Made by a program: the position numbers and the translations under genes
Assembly (NCBI GenBank): GCA_026874595.1
Contig: CM049320.1
Location: 33,264,214 to 33,328,213 of the forward strand
Length of the DNA: 64,000 nt
Origin: Sipunculus nudus
Lineage: Eukaryota > Annelida > Sipuncula > Golfingiida > Sipunculidae
Direction of reading: 5' to 3'
Shown here: piece by piece, positions 48,501 to 59,880 of the stretch
How positions within the stretch are numbered: position 1 is the stretch's first letter
Layout of the letters: each line of letters starts with the position of its first letter
Notes under the pieces: model-generated
What the model saw: only the letters and a program-made list of their open reading frames with translations
Told to the model about the DNA's origin: nothing
Database searches by the model: none

Positions 48501-49247
48501 AATATTGTACGGTCGTCGTGCCTTTTATAGGTACATTGTCGCTGATGCGATGCCACCGCAAGAAGAGCTGCAGTAAATAGAAAAAAATATTATAAAAAAT
48601 TATACCATGCCTTTCGAAACATAAATATATTGAATGCCATATTTGAAAACTAAATTAAACATTCATAAGAGTGGGTAGTAGATATATCGTCGATAATTAG
48701 ATAAAGTATTAACAATAAATGAAATGCGAAAACTTTAAAAATTATTAAGGCCCTATAATCTTTTTACTCGCGGTCATGAAAATCGACCCGGGAGAATGCT
48801 GCAATCATGTGCGTACGGGCATTAATTGAAATTTGAATATACAGTATAGCATTATAGAATTAGATTTCACATGTTTATACAATGGTAACTGAAAAAATCC
48901 ACGTTAGAAAGCATTCCCCTCCTCAAAAGAGCTTGTGTAATTTCTAAATAAAATGAATTTTGGATAATATATGGATTAGCGACAGAGCTGTAAATATATT
49001 TAACGCCAACTCAGGTTCCGCCAACTATACATAGTGTAATGCTTCACAATGAGAGGTGGCATAATCACAGAATACGCCATATATCTAAAGAAAATATCAT
49101 TTATATTATGATCTCAATTGTCCTCGTCGATCGATTAATGTTTACATTATGATGACATTGTCAACTCAAATTAAAATTATAGTTCTACCCACCAACAGAA
49201 AGAATTTGAAATATGTTCCACGGGAGTGAAAAAGTTGCAGCGGCCAT
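45553..49247 (-). CDS. Secreted C-type-lectin-like protein, copy B (intact)
   Basis: Minus-strand exons, all phase 1: 49193-49247 (MAAATFSLPWNIFQILSV), 48304-48567 (continues the leader with LLAVAS, then the N-terminal module with PQYKGVTAFPNGTY), 46361-46588 (CTLD part 1, CPNEFRHRFENG, SCYQF, AYCQSLGGELVAIETAEEQQ) and 45553-45785 (CTLD part 2, SGCEVG, LKWMSTGG, YTNWRRE, KRCLVI, ALPPN stop). They sum to 780 bases, 259 aa. The leader core spans exons 1 and 2. Calcium motifs EPN/QPD and WND are absent, and the final Ile-Cys-Glu is Leu-Tyr-Glu. The donor of exon 2 (C|GTTAGT) was chosen for phase; a GAC|GTGAAG donor is also present but out of phase. It is the partner of plus gene D in a divergent arrangement. 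The first intron boundary is inferred without transcript support. Confidence 0.8.
46985..47520. repeat. Tandem repeat-element copies in intron of lectin B
   Basis: About 46998-47190 and 47335-47520 align: CAGCTATGGGGCTCCGAAGT / GGCTATGGAGCTCCGAAGTA, then ATGGAAAA.TTGATAC, GAACAACTA.TGCAT and CACCTGTAT. A GTCCGTCCGGTCGTCCG run precedes the first copy. It is a non-coding dispersed element duplicated about 345 bases apart. Confidence 0.55.
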
Positions 49248-51438
49248 GAGCAGGGGTATTTACTAACATCAAAAGAAGTCTGTTCTGTGTCGTCGGGGAG
49301 ACAGATCGTCGGGTTTTCCCTTCTGAAATCTACAGGTACCGTCGCAACCTTCAGTGCTGGTCCATCTAACTTGGCGAGACAAACTATACGTACTAAAGTA
49401 TATGAGAGATTTTGATTTATTGTCTATAAGAATCTAAATACATCAAATCAGGCTCACGGTGCAATAAAGAAAGTAAAATAAATATGTGATACCTTCAAAT
49501 TAATACCATCTAATTTCAGACCCTTCAATCACGAAATACAATGGTTGCATACGTTTATACACTGTAAAGATATTAATGCATAGCAGAGGGAATACATCTT
49601 GTAATCACGCTTTCGGTCATGGAGACCTATACTGTAAAACTAAGTCTTTTGTGAGAAACTTTGCATGACCAACCCCTGGGAATTATTTGGTAGTCATGGA
49701 CGATGTATATGTGCTAATGAAGGCGTGAACTACAGATATTGGCGTAATTCTCAATACATCGTTTGGTCAACTAGATGAAAATAAATAGTGACTCATTAGT
49801 GGTGCGATACTAATACCTAACAACAGTAAGTAGATCCATCCATGTGACAATAGATCATTAGGATATACTGTGTTCCTCCGCATCATTATAATCCGTTTTG
49901 TGAACTAAGGTGAACAGATTGCTGGAATAGATTGCCAACTGTGTTCGACCAGTTTCCTGCCCTATTGGAAACCGACTACCACGCGGGGCTCTTGGAATAC
50001 TTGAAATTACAACTCTACATAGTTTTTCATTGGAAAGGAAAGGACAAACACAACTAAATTACAAATTACAAATAATAAATTAAATTATAAAAAAAGGTTG
50101 GTGTAATATTTGTTAACTGAAATGAAAATTGTCCTAGCTATTTAACATAAAATCAGAAAACATATAATAATTCAGTTCAATATTTTAATATTGTACGGAA
50201 GTAACGGTTATAGGGTTCGTTATTAAATCCGGAAATTATGACCAAAACCTGCTAGCGAATAAATCATCGTATAACCGACTAAACAAATCCAAATCGATTA
50301 TTGGATGCTATTGTCCATAAACTATATTTTACTTCTGGTACTTTTCTAATGGTTCCCATATGTCTGCCTGGTGATTCAAACTTCTACAGGCCAAGCTCAA
50401 GCTTCTGATAACGTTAAACCTACGTTACACTTGGGGAAATCGACAACAGAAAAGGGAAAATTGCACTCGAAGATATATGATGCCAGATGTTGTCAGGTAT
50501 TATCGAACTAGTTGCGACATGGATATTGGTTTTAGAATCTGAAATCATTAGCTTGCATTAATTTTTGATTACTTCTATTGATATCCTAATTGTTTATATG
50601 CTAGTTTTGGATCAGGTTTCAGCGTTATATCAATAACACACATTTTAAAGTTGATGGGACCATGCGATATCAATATATTAACACTTGTGCAAGTAAAAAA
50701 GGATGACTACTGCTAAGTGTTGGTCCTTTCCTTTCCTATGAGAAATAAAATTCCTTAAATTTTTAAAAGAACTCCTGGTATATAAGTGCATAAGCCCAGT
50801 GCATAATATAAACCCTCTATACAGATGGATTATAAGCAATTATTGCATTATTATATAATGACACACGAACAATAAATTTTGAGCAAGTGACAAAGAATAA
50901 ATTGAAAGCAAAGTGACATCAAAATACATCTATTTTCAATTCCTTAATTATCATATAAAAACATTTTCCCTATCATCTATTATTGGTTGTGTTATGCATA
51001 TCTATTTAAATCCCCAGATATATAAGCAGCTTTGATCTTACCATTTTAATTGTCCATAGACACGTCAGCTTTGAGGGGCCGATATTATGCAAAGGCACCA
51101 AAATACAAGGAAATCAGAATAAAAAAAATTAACCATAAGGTAAATTCCATAGCCAGGTTAAATATGTAATATCGATTACCAAAACAAACATTTTGTTATA
51201 AAAAAAGGCCATATCTCGGTAGCTTTTAAATTATTTGGCCAGAATGTGGTCAGAATAATATAGCTAGATGCACTTTAGAAATGGGTCTTTTCATAAAGAA
51301 AGCTACCATTTAAACACCACTGTCGTATATTTTAAATATCGGGCTACAAAATGTGTAATTCTTGTTATGATCTATAGGTGATTCTGACCTCCCAAAGTGT
51401 CAGCCTCAGGCAGAAGAATTAACATTTCTTTTAAAATT

Positions 51439-51798
51439 TTATACTGGCTTTCCAAAACAAATGTAAAAATTACAGGGTATTTTTCTGATGGCTACAACTG
51501 TAGTCCAGCAAAGCACTAGAGTTGGCTTAGTCATTATGAAGTTCTGTATTTGTTTTTTACAAAGTACTGTTGATATGCCGTGCTTCATGTATGTCCGCCA
51601 GACAATCAGGAAGAGATTACCAGTTGCTATAGCAATGAACACGCACCCCAAATGAATCAAAATCTTTGAGTAATACAATACGTTGTGGTACTCATATGGT
51701 GCCCAACAGATGTCAAACTGTGTAAACGTACTTGTCAATATCGACATAACTATGTTTGCCAGTAGGGATAATGTTTTAGTCCATTTAATTAACCTCAT
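51439..51798 (-). other. Four-copy intergenic repeat, copy 3, with a 119-codon frame
   Basis: Matches 28200-28500 in DNA. The minus-strand frame here is open for 119 codons and contains two hydrophobic stretches (around LIHLGCVFIAIATGNLFLIV and PTLVLCWTTVVAI), so a membrane protein is conceivable. The equivalent frames in the other three copies are not all open and none resembles a known receptor, so I treat it as a repeat rather than a gene. Confidence 0.4.
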
Positions 51799-52402
51799 CG
51801 AAGGATATACACTTAATTTAATGTTAGTTTAAAAACAGTAAAGAAATGATGAAAAGGAAATTTCGATAATAATAGTCACTATCATACATCTGTCAGCATT
51901 TTTAGGTATGTGGTTACCTACTTATTTCGTTTGTCTTCCAGTAGCTTTAATCAAAAGGTTACCTTATGCAGGGTTAGCTACGCCAAAGGAACAGTATTTA
52001 ATCATGGCTATAATCTGGATCCCCAGAATATGTTTTTAAGAATGCTTTACCTTTGAGGCATAAGCTGAAGGCTAGTTATTTACTGCTGTTAGAGAACGCC
52101 TTTGTTCTTCTTGACAGAACCGACCGAGAATGGTATCATTTAGTTGGTGAATCGTTATACTCGAGTTTCTTGGCTTGTATTCATATATTATAACTACTGT
52201 ATTCATTATGTACTACGTAAAACATACGAATGACTCTTCAAAATCCGTATCGGATCCAGTAAACCAGAATGTTTGCAAAGTTATACTTAGTATTTGCGAT
52301 CCGACTCTTTTCTATATCATTTCTGTAAATGTTAAAACCTTAGTTATATCCGTTACCATTAGTTCGTTTACATTTATAATGGCCGTGTTTTATATTCATT
52401 AA

Positions 52403-52403
<1 letters not shown>

Positions 52404-52440
<37 letters not shown>
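52404..52440. repeat. (TA)n microsatellite
   Basis: TA run between repeat copies 3 and 4. Confidence 0.95.
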
Positions 52441-52443
<3 letters not shown>

Positions 52444-52559
52444 AATAGAATATTATCTGTAATGGTCGATTTTTCCAATAACAATCTCTTCTATTCCCAT
52501 GGGTCTATAATGTGTGGTTATAGGTATTTGCATTACAGGGTTAATGCATCGTCTGTACA

Positions 52560-52780
52560 TCTCAAGTGGTAATGATACATTTTTACGAGAATTTCTTAGT
52601 AATACAATATGCTGCTGTCTCCATATTCAGCTGCCTAGCTCTGTCAATAATATCAACACATCTTGATTTACCTGAATGGATTTTGATATTGTCGTGTCTC
52701 CTTAAAGTTCACATAATTAGGACCTATACATGTTTAGCCGGCCATACTAGGACCTCCGTCAAATTGGCTGGAGGATACAC
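52560..52780. repeat. Four-copy intergenic repeat, copy 4
   Basis: Same orientation as the other copies and most like 33800-34010. Both copies 2 and 4 lie about 0.5-0.8 kb 5' of the leader exon of a plus-strand lectin. Confidence 0.6.
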
Positions 52781-53279
52781 ACACCGCTGACAATCGATCT
52801 CTTTGCTCTGGCACTGCCCAAGGCGTATGGCAAACGAACAGGCACTTTAATTTCCTTTATACATCCTTATCCGCCTGTTGGTTTCAATTTGGAATAACTA
52901 CTTCCGGTAAGTTTATCCGTTTTATAATGGAAAAAGAACTTGCACTTTCTTTTCGTACCGTTATCAAGGCCGTACAACCTTTATGCGTTTTGTTAGAAGT
53001 CTTATCCATTTCTACTTGGAGACATAACAAAAATAAAATGTCTTTGTGCTCAAAGATGTATGAAACCATAAAAAAACTGTACTGTTGTTCCATTTACTGA
53101 TCTTGTCAATGATCTTTTTTATCTTTTTCTTTACCATAAATCAGGTATTATTTCCTTAGAAAATATCATGCTCTGACATAGATACTTTATATTTTCTGTA
53201 AACTCGCTGATTCCTGAATTACAGATTCATAAGTACCTTTGATAATTACTGAACAACCGGAATATCTCCACCTTTCTCA

Positions 53280-53614
53280 ATGATGATCTGCAGTTTCGGA
53301 TATTCAACATTGGTTATTCTCGCTGGTTTGTGATATTTTCTTACTTCCCGACCTGCAGATAATATCATCTACAGAATTAACTAAAACAGCCTTGTATTTG
53401 TAAATGATTTGCAAAATGCAATGTTGTTCATTTTTAATTTGTAAAAAAAATAGATAGTAATTTGCACCATCCAGCTATCGGTTTCTCCGGGCTTTTGAAT
53501 AATAATATTAAACCTATTTCATAATAAATGTAGGCAGAAAAGTATTAAAATCTCAATATTGTGGGTAACAATTACTTTGTATCACTCGATATACTTTCTT
53601 ATTACTTACACATG

Positions 53615-53678
<64 letters not shown>

Positions 53679-56600
53679 CTCGGCCCATCTTTGAACCTAC
53701 CTGAACAGACAGTTATCTCTATATCATATGTATTAATAATTTTTTAGAGATAATCGTTTTGATAAAAAATATATCCAAAGAAGTTCGATCATGCAAGAAA
53801 CATGATTTTTAAATGTTTATTCCCCAAAAGACTAATATTTTGTTTTTCACAATGTTAAAAGTGTCGGCTGTGATGGTGTCTTCAAATGAGAAACAACAAA
53901 TGTATTACATTTACCGTGATCAGGAAATCGACGGAGAACAGAGTGAGATCGTAACAGCAACAAGCAACCACCTGGAAGTGCTAGCAGTGCTTCCCCAGTA
54001 CGCTGGCATAACTGCATATCCCAATGGAACATACTTAATGTATGATAAAGTAAGAATGGCTGGGGTAAAAGCCTCTATGATCGGCGTCACATCATATAAG
54101 TGTATACCAGGTGAACATCGTGATATCTTGCATAATAAAGTAATGAAATGTATTGAACACACAATAATGTCGTCATTTTCCAGAAATCATTATTGGGCAG
54201 TTGATAGTTCATCAATCGATTAATGTTTATAGAATCCATTAAGGAAAATAATTAACATTACAGTCGAAACCATTCGACAATAAGTGAATGGAATACTGAA
54301 CATTTATATACAACAGAAGCTTTGAACAATATAAATTTGTTGTATTGCACTAGTAAACCAACATATGATCAACATTTGTGAAGAAGAAACCGGCACCGCA
54401 CATAAATGTTATTTCTTTGCTGCTGATACATTCCTGGTATTAAAAAAGTTTCTAAAAGCGAAAAATCTGTTGACGTATCGATAGAAATTGCAAATTATTG
54501 ACCTATCAAACAATTGAACAGGCAGTTTGTTAATTTTTCTAAGTTTCAAAGATACAAAAACGAGATTATTTCATTGTCAGTCGAATATTCTAAGACGAAT
54601 ATTGTATGTTTAATAGTTAAAATACTAGAAGCATAACTATATATTATTCGTTTGGTAAGTATTTTCGTGAAATCCATAGGAAATGTTTCTGCAACAGGAT
54701 CTTTATAGAAACGCCCCATTAATGACTGTAAATTACAGCTAGTGACACATTATTCATATGCTTAGTAGGTTTTTCTGTATAATTAATAAAAGTGACATAT
54801 TGTAGAAGAAAATCTGTTTGATTTTTTTTAAGCAAATGATATTATGGATAGCAAATTCGAAAACTTCATAAAGAAATTGTTGAATCTATATAAACGACAC
54901 CCTTTTCTTTATATCGAGTAATTTACCTTTAATTTATATTAAATTTATTTTCTTTTTATTGTGGCGCCATGTCCGTGGATGTATCAACTTTGAAACTGTA
55001 ATACAGGGGACTTGTCGATTTTAATTATGCACTGTTTAGGGTATATGACGCGTTGTTTCTTTTTTCTCTTATTAGTGTCCTTATGATAATTTTTAAAATC
55101 TTGAGCATGCCATAAACATATCTTGCATTAGGTTTGCAAATGCATCTTTCTTATGCTTGGCTATTTATGAACTAATTTGGGCGGGAGGTTATTTAGGTTT
55201 AATCTGGCTTTTCTGTATCTCATTTCAGGGTGTCCATCAGGTTTCGGGTATATCACAGATAACATGCAATCAAATCATGCTACCTGCTACCACGTTGGTT
55301 ATGGGGCGAAGACCCATGCACAAAATGTTGCTTATTGCCAATCACTGAATGCTCTCGCGGTATCCATAGAGACAGAAGATGAACAGACGCACTTGCAAGC
55401 CATAATAGAATCTAAGCCTGCTCATCAGCTGCTTGGTAAGTTTACACACAAATAAATACTAATTTTTTATTTACGAAGTAGATATATTAGTGAGTAAAGT
55501 GTGAGTAATACATGTGTTGGTGATGAAATATATGCATACAGGTATACTCTATCTTACTTCATAGAGCCAATGGTGTACTATGATAAAAAGCTTAGGAATA
55601 CAAACGACCTATAAAATCAAGATAATCAAAGTGAAGCCATATATGTTTTAATGGTATACACTAAATAACCTTGTTTCCATTTAGGGCATTTATGAATATG
55701 ACATAACTGTAGGGCTAAAAGTGATAGGTTTAAGCGTCACTAAATATCACTTTCCTGTATTGCCAATAAGTGCAGTGACTGGTCCTGCATCAGTTCCATT
55801 TTAATAAAACAATTGAAGGTAATTATCAAAAGTGTTGACGATACAGCAAGTCAGCTATATTAATGATTAAACACATCCATCCAACATTTCAATCTGTCTG
55901 CTTTGATACAGGAGACAAGAGAATATTGCAAACAGCGCGCTAATATTCCAACTTCAACGTACTTTACCAGATGATAGGACATACTTTGTTTGCACAGATA
56001 TTGTACACCCACTTCATTAAATCAGGAAAATAACTTTTGTTTTTGTTAAAAGTTTATCCATTTTTTCTCCAACTGTTGCAGCTGTACTTGCCTTCAAATC
56101 AATTACCAGGTATTGGAGGGAAAATTCAAAACACGGACCGGTATTCGGGCCAAAAATTTGAATGTCAAGGGAATTATTAGTATTCCCTTGAGAGATTATC
56201 ATATGTTAGTAAGATAATAACTATAATGGTTTAATTTCATAATGGAGAAAGATAAAAAAAAACGATTTTTTTCTATTTTCGAATTCAACGTTGCAACAGA
56301 AACCCAACGGAATGAAAAATAATTGAAAAACAAAGTTAGTTCTCTTTTAAATGATTTTCTCTTTTAAATGCAACTTTTCTAAATCCTTGATTGAAGTAAC
56401 CACCAACCTAAATAGATTTGTTACCTATAATGTTCAGTTTGCTTTATTTAATGACGCAAAAGCTGCATATATATTGTGTAAACTCAGTTAGGACATCCAT
56501 TATAAATTATGTAAACTAAGACGAGTCACATCGTTGAATATAGTGTATGTCAATGGTTAAAGATCTACCCTACTTCAACTTAAAAGTTCAATAATATTTT

Positions 56601-56928
56601 TAATCTACTTCTAAATGACGGAAAGTTTCTAAATGATATATGAAAGTGAAAGCCAAATCTAATCGATCCTTAAATCATTAATATTCTCCTATTATTACAA
56701 GCATTACGGAGAAGGCGGTATTGGTTGTCAGGGAAAGAAGACGGGACGACGAAGTGGAAATGGCTTACAACTGGAGTGGAATTCAATTACACTCACTGGC
56801 GGGAAAACAATCCAAAGAACCGTAGGGCGGACTGTGCCATGTTCGCACTGAGACAGAATTATACTTGGCTGAGCATTTCATGTGATGATCCTGCCCACAG
56901 CCTCTGCGAAATCAAGACAACTTGTTAA
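53280..56928 (+). CDS. Secreted C-type-lectin-like protein, copy D (intact)
   Basis: Exons, all phase 1: 53280-53325 (MMICSFGYSTLVILA, donor GTTTGT), 53862-54110 (N-terminal module, same 249-base length as copy C, PQYAGITAYPNGTY), 55229-55435 (CTLD part 1, CPSGFGYI, ATCYHV, AYCQSLNALAVSIETEDEQT) and 56702-56928 (CTLD part 2, YWLSGKEDGTTKWKWLTTG, YTHWREN, DCAMF, SLCEIKTTC stop). They sum to 729 bases, 242 aa. Exon 3 is five codons shorter than in copy C, with loss in the loop before the second Cys. As in C, the Cys after the WLSG motif is Lys, and the calcium-site motifs are missing. The first intron holds a long TA run at 53618-53677. The sister of C by sequence, exon length and flanks. Confidence 0.85.
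53618..53677. repeat. (TA)n microsatellite
   Basis: TA run in intron 1 of lectin D. Confidence 0.95.
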
Positions 56929-57092
56929 TTGTAAAGGAGGGTTTACTAGAAAAATTGCATTGGACAAAAAAATACTACTTGATATGAACTGAGAAATGAA
57001 ATTTTCCATGTACTATCCATGTCTCTCTTTCTAAGTATTTATGTGTCACAGGCTGTAACTGAAAAGTAATTATCTATGGAATTTTTATTTAC

Positions 57093-57098
57093 AATAAA
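57093..57098 (+). terminator. Possible polyadenylation signal of lectin D
   Basis: AATAAA about 165 bases after the stop codon. Confidence 0.35.
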
Positions 57099-57930
57099 CG
57101 GGATGGTATGCAACATTTTCTTGATAATATCTCCAAGTGAAAAATATTGTAATTTTAAGTTCGCCCCTGCTTTGAAGACAATATATTAAAATTCACATGG
57201 ACGGTCATGTCAGTTTCCCTTAGGAATGAGGTACTCAAGATACAATCTTCAAAATACACTAGCTTGATTGAAAATCCACCGATGCACTCTTAAATGACGA
57301 TAATGTCATAATTAGAATTTATCATTTATCTACATATCCCTGTAGCCTGATCTGATATAGCCCATAGATCGATACCATATGCGTCCCTATGCCATCTGCA
57401 GGGGGGGGGGTGATATTTTTGGTTACTGTGTATTTAATTCATTATCGGTTTAAATGTTTCGTTCAGCCCATCCCACAGATTCCATCACCGTCAAAGGGTA
57501 ATGGTGTTCTTTGAAATGAACTGTCTCATAGTTGAAACTAAAGGGTTTCTGTCGTTTGTAAGCGTTCTGTTTAAAACGCTAGTGCTGACATCTTGCACCT
57601 GAAAGTGTTATTATTTCTGTTCAAACTCCCGTGCATGAACAGCTGCCCCAGCTTAATTAAATACTTAAATTGCCGCTGCAGTTTGCATCCAGACTGACAT
57701 TTACGTAACATATTAGCATTAATTATAGCCTTTATCGAGTTATAAACGACACTAAGATCTTACGACCAAAACTTACCTCCTCGACACCCCGTCGGCACAG
57801 AGCCTTTGTGTACGCGGGTTGCCGGCCCGGCGAGCTGTCACTCAAAATGAAAATTAACAAAATTGGCTCTGTGCACTACCTCTAGCTAGGTTGGTATCAA
57901 TTTTTGCTTGCAACCGATACATGGCTACGA
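57099..57930. other. Intergenic, no gene seen
   Basis: Nothing recognised apart from a G run at about 57402-57411. Confidence 0.4.
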
Positions 57931-57947
57931 TAACACAGTTTTACTCT

Positions 57948-58230
57948 CACAAAAGGTCCATGAAGAGGGATTGCAGAAGGAGCAAATTAAATTCGACCTA
58001 TTATTTAATAAGTGTAAATATATTTACCGGGTGCACCAGAACAAAACAATCAGCGTCACTCCTAACATGACGACATCAAGTCCGCATGGTTTCCTGCAAA
58101 CACGGCCGAATTCCCGAGTATGATTGCGTAACTGTGTTTTCCAATGGGACGTTTGCAATTTCTACAATGCCGGAGTCAAAATGGATGCTTCGATCAGTTG
58201 CTGGAGCTGTAGCTTTTACATGTATGCCAG
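57948..58230 (+). pseudogene. Orphan N-terminal-module exon of the lectin family, copy E
   Basis: After an AAAAG acceptor-like site the frame reads KEQIKFDLLFNKCKYIYR and on to a stop at 58121. The family motif continues one frame over as PEYDCVTVFSNGTF ... AVAFTCMP, ending at a good phase-1 donor G|GTAAGG at 58230. The frame change falls between about 58085 and 58115. The FSNGTF sequon matches the PNGTY of the other copies. No leader exon upstream of 57948 and no CTLD exon downstream on this strand could be found before the transposon-rich 58.7-61.7 kb, so it is a relic unless exons lie in sequence I cannot read. Confidence 0.6.
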
Positions 58231-58673
58231 GTAAGGGGTGTACACACACCAATGCACAAACAAATAACTCGTAACCTTACCTTTTGTGTTTGAGTGGTAA
58301 AAATTCCATTTTCTAAAACAAATATAAATGTTGTTTCAAAATGCAGCAACGTGATTATCAGGAAACTATCAATCAGAATAATTTGTTATCTTTAAAAATA
58401 TTTTCTATTACAACCTGCCATAGAAAGTCCATGGACAAAATAATACAGTCATTTATACCCAGTTACCATTGCCTTGCTACCTGCTTCCAAAGTAGAGTTA
58501 AAACGAAAGAGCATTTATACATACATTTCCTTTTCAATGCACTTACTTTTACATATAATATTCATCGCATTAGCATTTTCATGTTATTTGAAATATTACT
58601 TATTAAATTCGCTTTGTCGCATTTGAACCCAATCCTTATTTGAAATAAAATTAATTTAGGTAAATGTGAGAGA

Positions 58674-58677
<4 letters not shown>

Positions 58678-58723
<46 letters not shown>

Positions 58724-58745
58724 GATAGATAGATAGAAAGATAGA
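58678..58745. repeat. (TA)n followed by (GATA)n
   Basis: TA run to about 58719, then AGATAGATAGAT units. Confidence 0.95.
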
Positions 58746-58802
58746 TCAATAGCCATGTGGATTCATTGAATATATACTGAAACGGTATACATAGACCGTT
58801 TA

Positions 58803-58880
58803 CTGAAGGTTGGAATCGAACCAACAATCTTCCGATTTCCGGTCGAGTGCCTTAACAACTTGGCTTCGCCAGATTCCCTT
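58803..58880 (-). ncRNA. tRNA-Ser-like sequence (SINE head or tRNA pseudogene)
   Basis: On the minus strand: TGGCGAAGCCAAGTTGTTAA then GGC (D arm / A box, 58849-58871), an anticodon loop CCGGAAA giving anticodon GGA (Ser) between CGA and TCG, and GGTTCGATTCC (B box, about 58812-58822). TTAAGGC and the class-II-like spacing resemble tRNA-Ser. The acceptor arms do not pair well, so I favour a tRNA-derived SINE or a decayed tRNA over a functional gene. Confidence 0.5.
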
Positions 58881-59349
58881 CTTCTCTGTGTATTTTTTTA
58901 CACTTTTATAGGAACCAGCGAAGTGACGTCACGGTAGTGACATTATAGTCTCACCAAATAAATGTATCGGCACGGCGACTATGCATGAAGCAGGGAGAAT
59001 GGCCTTATATGGTGTTCGGCACATATTATAGTTGTGATAGTATTAGATAATTAATTGTTCTGCATTCTTGATGAATTTCTAACCACATGTAGGCAAGCAT
59101 AGCTCGCAGGGCTAAGAACCTTGAACCCGATAAAAGACATGACTCGGCAAAATAGAGGCAGATTTTAAGTTTGGCTTTATAAGTTCCTTTTTTTGTGTGC
59201 TGATTCATCAATCGCAGCCTAATATAAAAATTGTCAGCAGTTTACCACAATATCACTTCAACAAAATGGATACCGCTGCAGTACATTCCACAGTATGACT
59301 TTTATCACGAACTTATGATATACTAGCTCTCTCTCTCTTCATCTCTCTC

Positions 59350-59355
<6 letters not shown>

Positions 59356-59410
<55 letters not shown>
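59356..59410. repeat. (TA)n microsatellite with flanking (CT)n
   Basis: TA run abutting the 5' end of the Penelope-like remnant, preceded by CT repeats from 59325. Confidence 0.95.
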
Positions 59411-59441
59411 TAAGGTATGAGATGACTCTGAAAGGCCAAGC

Positions 59442-59852
59442 AACTGTCGTGACAAATCTGACTGCCCTCTCAATGGGATATGCCTTACATCGTCCGTTTC
59501 CACCACGCCGACGTGCACAACAAGGGTACAGTTGAAACGTACATTGGCATGACCGGAGGCCCCTTTCAACAAAAGGTACTATAGCCATAACAAATCGTTC
59601 AAGCACAGGACCAATTCAAACGAAACGGAGCTTGCAAAACGCGTATGGGTCCTGAAAGACAAGCAACAAAGTTTCACTATAAACTGGTATATAAACCAGC
59701 AGTCAAATACATTTATGACCTCTTCCTATCAGTGCAACCCGTGTTTGGCCGAGAAACTAGCAACCCGAAGCATCAAACAAAAGAACTTTTTGAACAAACG
59801 TTCGAAAATTGTTCCACCTGTCGATATGGACCAAGGGCGAAAAAGAGAATAA
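59442..59852 (+). pseudogene. Penelope-like element GIY-YIG endonuclease remnant
   Basis: Plus-strand pieces in order: NCRDKSDCPLNGICLTSSV, then one frame over VHNKGTVETYIGMTGGPF, then another frame over HNKSFKHRTNSNETELAKRV followed by W-V-L-K, then CNPCLAEK and NFLNKRSKIV, stop at about 59850. This is the C-terminal GIY-YIG endonuclease of Penelope-like retroelements (family pattern NCRxKxxCPLxGxC...YIGxTxxxF..R...H..SF...T.L....W.LK...C.LCxxEK...LNKRSE). Two frameshifts make it dead; the RT part upstream is absent, cut off at the TA microsatellite. Such elements copy RNA to DNA at the nick made by this domain. Confidence 0.8.
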
Positions 59853-59880
59853 AAAAAATATTGCAACTAGTTGAACTTTT

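Larger units (their letters stand above)
42830..51800. repeat. Segmental duplication, unit 2 minus half
   Basis: Partner of 20080-29000. This copy keeps the complete minus-strand lectin (45553-49247) that is destroyed in unit 1. Matching anchors include AGGCTTACGA near 43035, the exon-4 region, and TTCAGTGCTGGTCCATC near 49361. Confidence 0.7.

Noticed and set aside
52175-52402. 75-codon hydrophobic plus ORF
   Set aside because: AT-rich codon content, no splice sites or homology; hydrophobicity follows from T-rich codons.
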